This document shows positions 5,231 through 6,960 of a stretch of 6,960 nucleotides of DNA, one piece after another. The notes beneath the pieces were generated by a model. The model had not been told where the DNA came from. It saw nothing but the letters and a program-made list of their open reading frames with translations, and made no database searches. This DNA comes from Candidatus Magasanikbacteria bacterium RIFCSPHIGHO2_02_FULL_50_9b (lineage in GTDB: Bacteria > Patescibacteriota > Patescibacteriia > Magasanikbacterales > 2-02-FULL-50-9b): contig MFQD01000043.1 in the NCBI GenBank assembly GCA_001782975.1, forward strand, positions 17,306-24,265. Direction: 5' to 3'. Positions within the stretch are counted from its first letter, which is position 1, and each line of letters opens with the position of its first letter. Position numbers and translations under genes: made by a program.

Positions 5231-6178
5231 ATGTTGGTCAACCTCAATAAAATTTTGTCACACGCTCGCGCACACGGATATGCAGTTGGTGCGTTTAACA
5301 TCAACAACCTTGAAATTGCGCAAGGCGTTGTTGCGGCAGCCGCGGTACGGCGCGCACCAGTCGTATTACAGCTTTCAGAGGGTGCGCTTGAGTACGCGGG
5401 AATGGAATATCTTGCCGCGATCGGACAGGTTGCTGCCGAAACACATCACTCTCTCAAGATTGCACTCCATCTGGATCACGGGAAAGACGAATCGATTGTC
5501 GAGCGTTCAATTAAGTCTGGCTGGTTCACCAGTGTAATGATTGATGCATCCCGTTATGACTTCAAAAAAAATATTCGGGTGACGAGCCGCATCGTTGAGC
5601 TCGCGCACGCACGCGGGATGAGCGTCGAGGCAGAGTTGGGGCCCATTGCAGGACAGGAAGATTTGGTCCGCGTCGGCCGTGATGGTGCAGCGCTTACCGA
5701 CCCGAACGAAGTTAAAAAATTTGTGGCTGCAACGCGATGCGACGCGCTCGCGATTTCAATTGGTTCAGCACATGGCTCGGTGAAGTATCTTCCGAATGAG
5801 CAGCCGAAACTTGATTTGGTGCGTCTGAAACAGATCGCCGCAGTCACAAAAATTCCATTGGTTTTGCACGGGGCAAGTTCTGTTCCGCACGCACTGCTCA
5901 CTGAATTGCATCAATCATGTTCGCGCTTCGGCGATTGCAGCCGCGTGCATGATGCAATTGGTGTTCCGGAGGCGCAGATAAAAAAAGCAATCGCGCTCGG
6001 CATTGCAAAAGTAAATGTTGATACGGATTTGCGCATTGCATTTACGGCGGCGGTGCGGGAAAAATTATTAACTGATCGAGCATTTATCGATCCACGCGTC
6101 ATGTTGGCGCCGGCGCGTGCGGCAGTGCAAAAAATCGTTGAGAAAAAAATTAAACTTTTTGGATATGGCACCACTTGA
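5231..6178 (+). CDS. fba: Class II fructose-bisphosphate aldolase
   Basis: A 315-residue zinc-dependent class II aldolase that interconverts fructose 1,6-bisphosphate with glyceraldehyde 3-phosphate and dihydroxyacetone phosphate. The start is ATG at 5231 (MLVNLNKIL), where homology begins; the same frame is open further upstream inside the kinase gene but that part is not aldolase. Visible are the N-terminal GAFNINNLE (20-28), catalytic Asp82 with zinc ligand His83 in HLDHGK, VEAELGPIAG (132-141), His181 in GSAHGSVK and His213 in LHGASSVP, then VNVDTDLRIAFTAAVRE (261-277). The region after HGASSVP includes an extra stretch before GVPEAQIKKAI, as in Thermus-type enzymes rather than the GatY/KbaY group. 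It starts two bases after the kinase stop and has no good ribosome site, so it is likely co-translated with the kinase. A tagatose-bisphosphate role is a less likely alternative. Confidence 0.92.
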   Translation: MLVNLNKILSHARAHGYAVGAFNINNLEIAQGVVAAAAVRRAPVVLQLSEGALEYAGMEYLAAIGQVAAETHHSLKIALHLDHGKDESIVERSIKSGWFTSVMIDASRYDFKKNIRVTSRIVELAHARGMSVEAELGPIAGQEDLVRVGRDGAALTDPNEVKKFVAATRCDALAISIGSAHGSVKYLPNEQPKLDLVRLKQIAAVTKIPLVLHGASSVPHALLTELHQSCSRFGDCSRVHDAIGVPEAQIKKAIALGIAKVNVDTDLRIAFTAAVREKLLTDRAFIDPRVMLAPARAAVQKIVEKKIKLFGYGTT

Positions 6179-6710
6179 TGCAGCGCTACGCCAGCCTCAT
6201 GACCGACGACGCGGCGAGCGACAAATTGATTGGGTGAATACCGAACAGCGTAGAAGCTTGAGTGATGAGTTGGTTCGATTGCGGTATGATTCAATCGATG
6301 ATTTGCCCGATCACAAAATTACACATGCAGATGAAAACGACTCAAAATATAAATGCAAAACTACATGGATGACGCGACTTATGTTCAGACTTGATGCCGC
6401 GGTGAGGAATGAAGTTTTAAAAGGTCGCGCGGAAGTTGATATTGCACAAAAATATATTGCGTTTGTTCGCGAACGCGCGGTACGACAGCGCGAAATTCTC
6501 GCCGCACGCATGACGCCTGAGGATCGCGCAAATCTTGAAAGAATTGCGCACGAAGAAGGTCCAAAACGACTTGCAGAAGTGATCGCGGAACGTTTTTGGG
6601 TTCCCACGACGCATGACGAAATCGTCTATATCAACCAAACGCTTGATGCACTCGTTCGATTTTTGTCCGCTGATCAGCGACGAACAGAACCGCTTTCAAA
6701 CGCGGCGTAA
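6165..6710 (+). CDS. Unrecognised 181-residue soluble protein
   Basis: I do not recognise this protein. The start is taken as ATG 6165 (MAPLDAAL), overlapping the end of the aldolase gene by 14 bases; the frame is open to 6117, but an earlier start would bury it deeper in the aldolase. The N-terminal 25 residues are rich in Arg and Gln (PHDRRRGERQ). Residues 70-145 look helical with alternating charges, with RLDAAVRNEVLKGRAEVDIAQKY-type heptad spacing around 75-97 and EDRANLERIAHEEG at 119-132, followed by a helix near 151-170. There is no membrane helix; Cys64 is the only cysteine. It ends the operon, and its stop is one base from the stop of the convergent transketolase. Tight packing and a continuous frame support a real gene. 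Confidence 0.68.
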   Translation: MAPLDAALRQPHDRRRGERQIDWVNTEQRRSLSDELVRLRYDSIDDLPDHKITHADENDSKYKCKTTWMTRLMFRLDAAVRNEVLKGRAEVDIAQKYIAFVRERAVRQREILAARMTPEDRANLERIAHEEGPKRLAEVIAERFWVPTTHDEIVYINQTLDALVRFLSADQRRTEPLSNAA

Positions 6711-6711
6711 T

Positions 6712-6960
6712 TTATCGTAGAATTTTTTTGACGGCTGCAACAATATCGCGTGATTTCATTCCGTATTTTGTCAGCAATTCTTGTGGCGTTCCAGATTCAC
6801 CAAAGGTGTTTGCCATACCGACCGGCACAATCGGGATCGGGCTCGTGCGCACGGCGAGCTCTGCAATCGCGCCAAACAAACCACCGGTGGTTTGGTGTTC
6901 CTCGACGGTAACGGCACAGCCGGTTTTTTCTATTGATTCCAAAATTGTTTTTTCATCGAG
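6712..6960 (-). CDS. tkt: Transketolase C-terminal part, cut by window edge
   Basis: The last 82 residues of a transketolase or of a separate transketolase C-terminal subunit; the frame runs off the window end, so TTG at 6942 is not the start. The thiamine-diphosphate enzyme moves two-carbon units between sugar phosphates in the non-oxidative pentose phosphate pathway. Visible are VTVEEHQTTGGLFGAIAE (family pattern VEEH..GGLG.A) and the end motif FGESGTPQELLTKYG, followed by a short helix to the stop. The GESGTP motif favours transketolase over the related DXP synthase. Whether the gene is one chain or split into two subunits, as is known in some bacteria and archaea, cannot be seen here. No separate terminator is visible after its stop. 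Confidence 0.85.
   Translation of the reverse strand, partial: LDEKTILESIEKTGCAVTVEEHQTTGGLFGAIAELAVRTSPIPIVPVGMANTFGESGTPQELLTKYGMKSRDIVAAVKKILR

Overview
The window looks like a chromosomal piece of a bacterium, most likely from the Patescibacteria (candidate phyla radiation). This is inferred, not proven. The basis is short, tightly packed genes that mostly lack a Shine-Dalgarno site, frequent A/T homopolymer runs inside mid-GC coding DNA, a PfkB kinase with an unusual Cys-bearing N-terminal insert, and a Thermus-type class II aldolase. Several genes end in TGA (4265-4267, 6176-6178), so TGA is a stop here and the Gracilibacteria-type recoding does not apply.

Layout. Positions 1-623 (+) hold the 3' part of a glutamate racemase (murI). 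Positions 727-1686 (-) hold an unrecognised two-helix membrane protein with a long cytoplasmic helical tail. It has a complete expression unit of its own: a near-consensus promoter at 1809-1837, a leader hairpin, a strong Shine-Dalgarno site and an intrinsic terminator at 630-693. It is richer in G+C than lexA and the nuclease gene on its other side and may have been acquired. Positions 1893-2513 (+) hold lexA, the SOS repressor/autoprotease, read from a promoter back to back with that of the membrane gene. Positions 2557-3990 (+) hold a TM0106-type nuclease that joins a RecB-like PD-(D/E)XK domain to an RNase H-like exonuclease domain; it follows lexA closely and may be SOS-controlled with it.

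A second transcription unit starts at about 4034. It contains a 77-residue acidic protein, a PfkB-family sugar kinase (4257-5228), class II fructose-bisphosphate aldolase (5231-6178) and a 181-residue unknown protein (6165-6710), all overlapping or nearly touching. A transketolase C-terminal part (6712 to the window end, -) converges on it with a single base between the stop codons. Kinase, aldolase and transketolase together suggest a sugar-phosphate module joining lower glycolysis to the non-oxidative pentose phosphate route.

The points most worth a second look are the lexA promoter, where two dyads overlap the -10 box and the start codon; the likely leaderless starts of lexA and of the 4034 gene; and the divergent membrane protein beside lexA, a position that in Bacillus and Corynebacterium is held by SOS cell-division inhibitors. 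There are no CRISPR arrays, tRNAs, rRNAs or recognisable insertion sequences.
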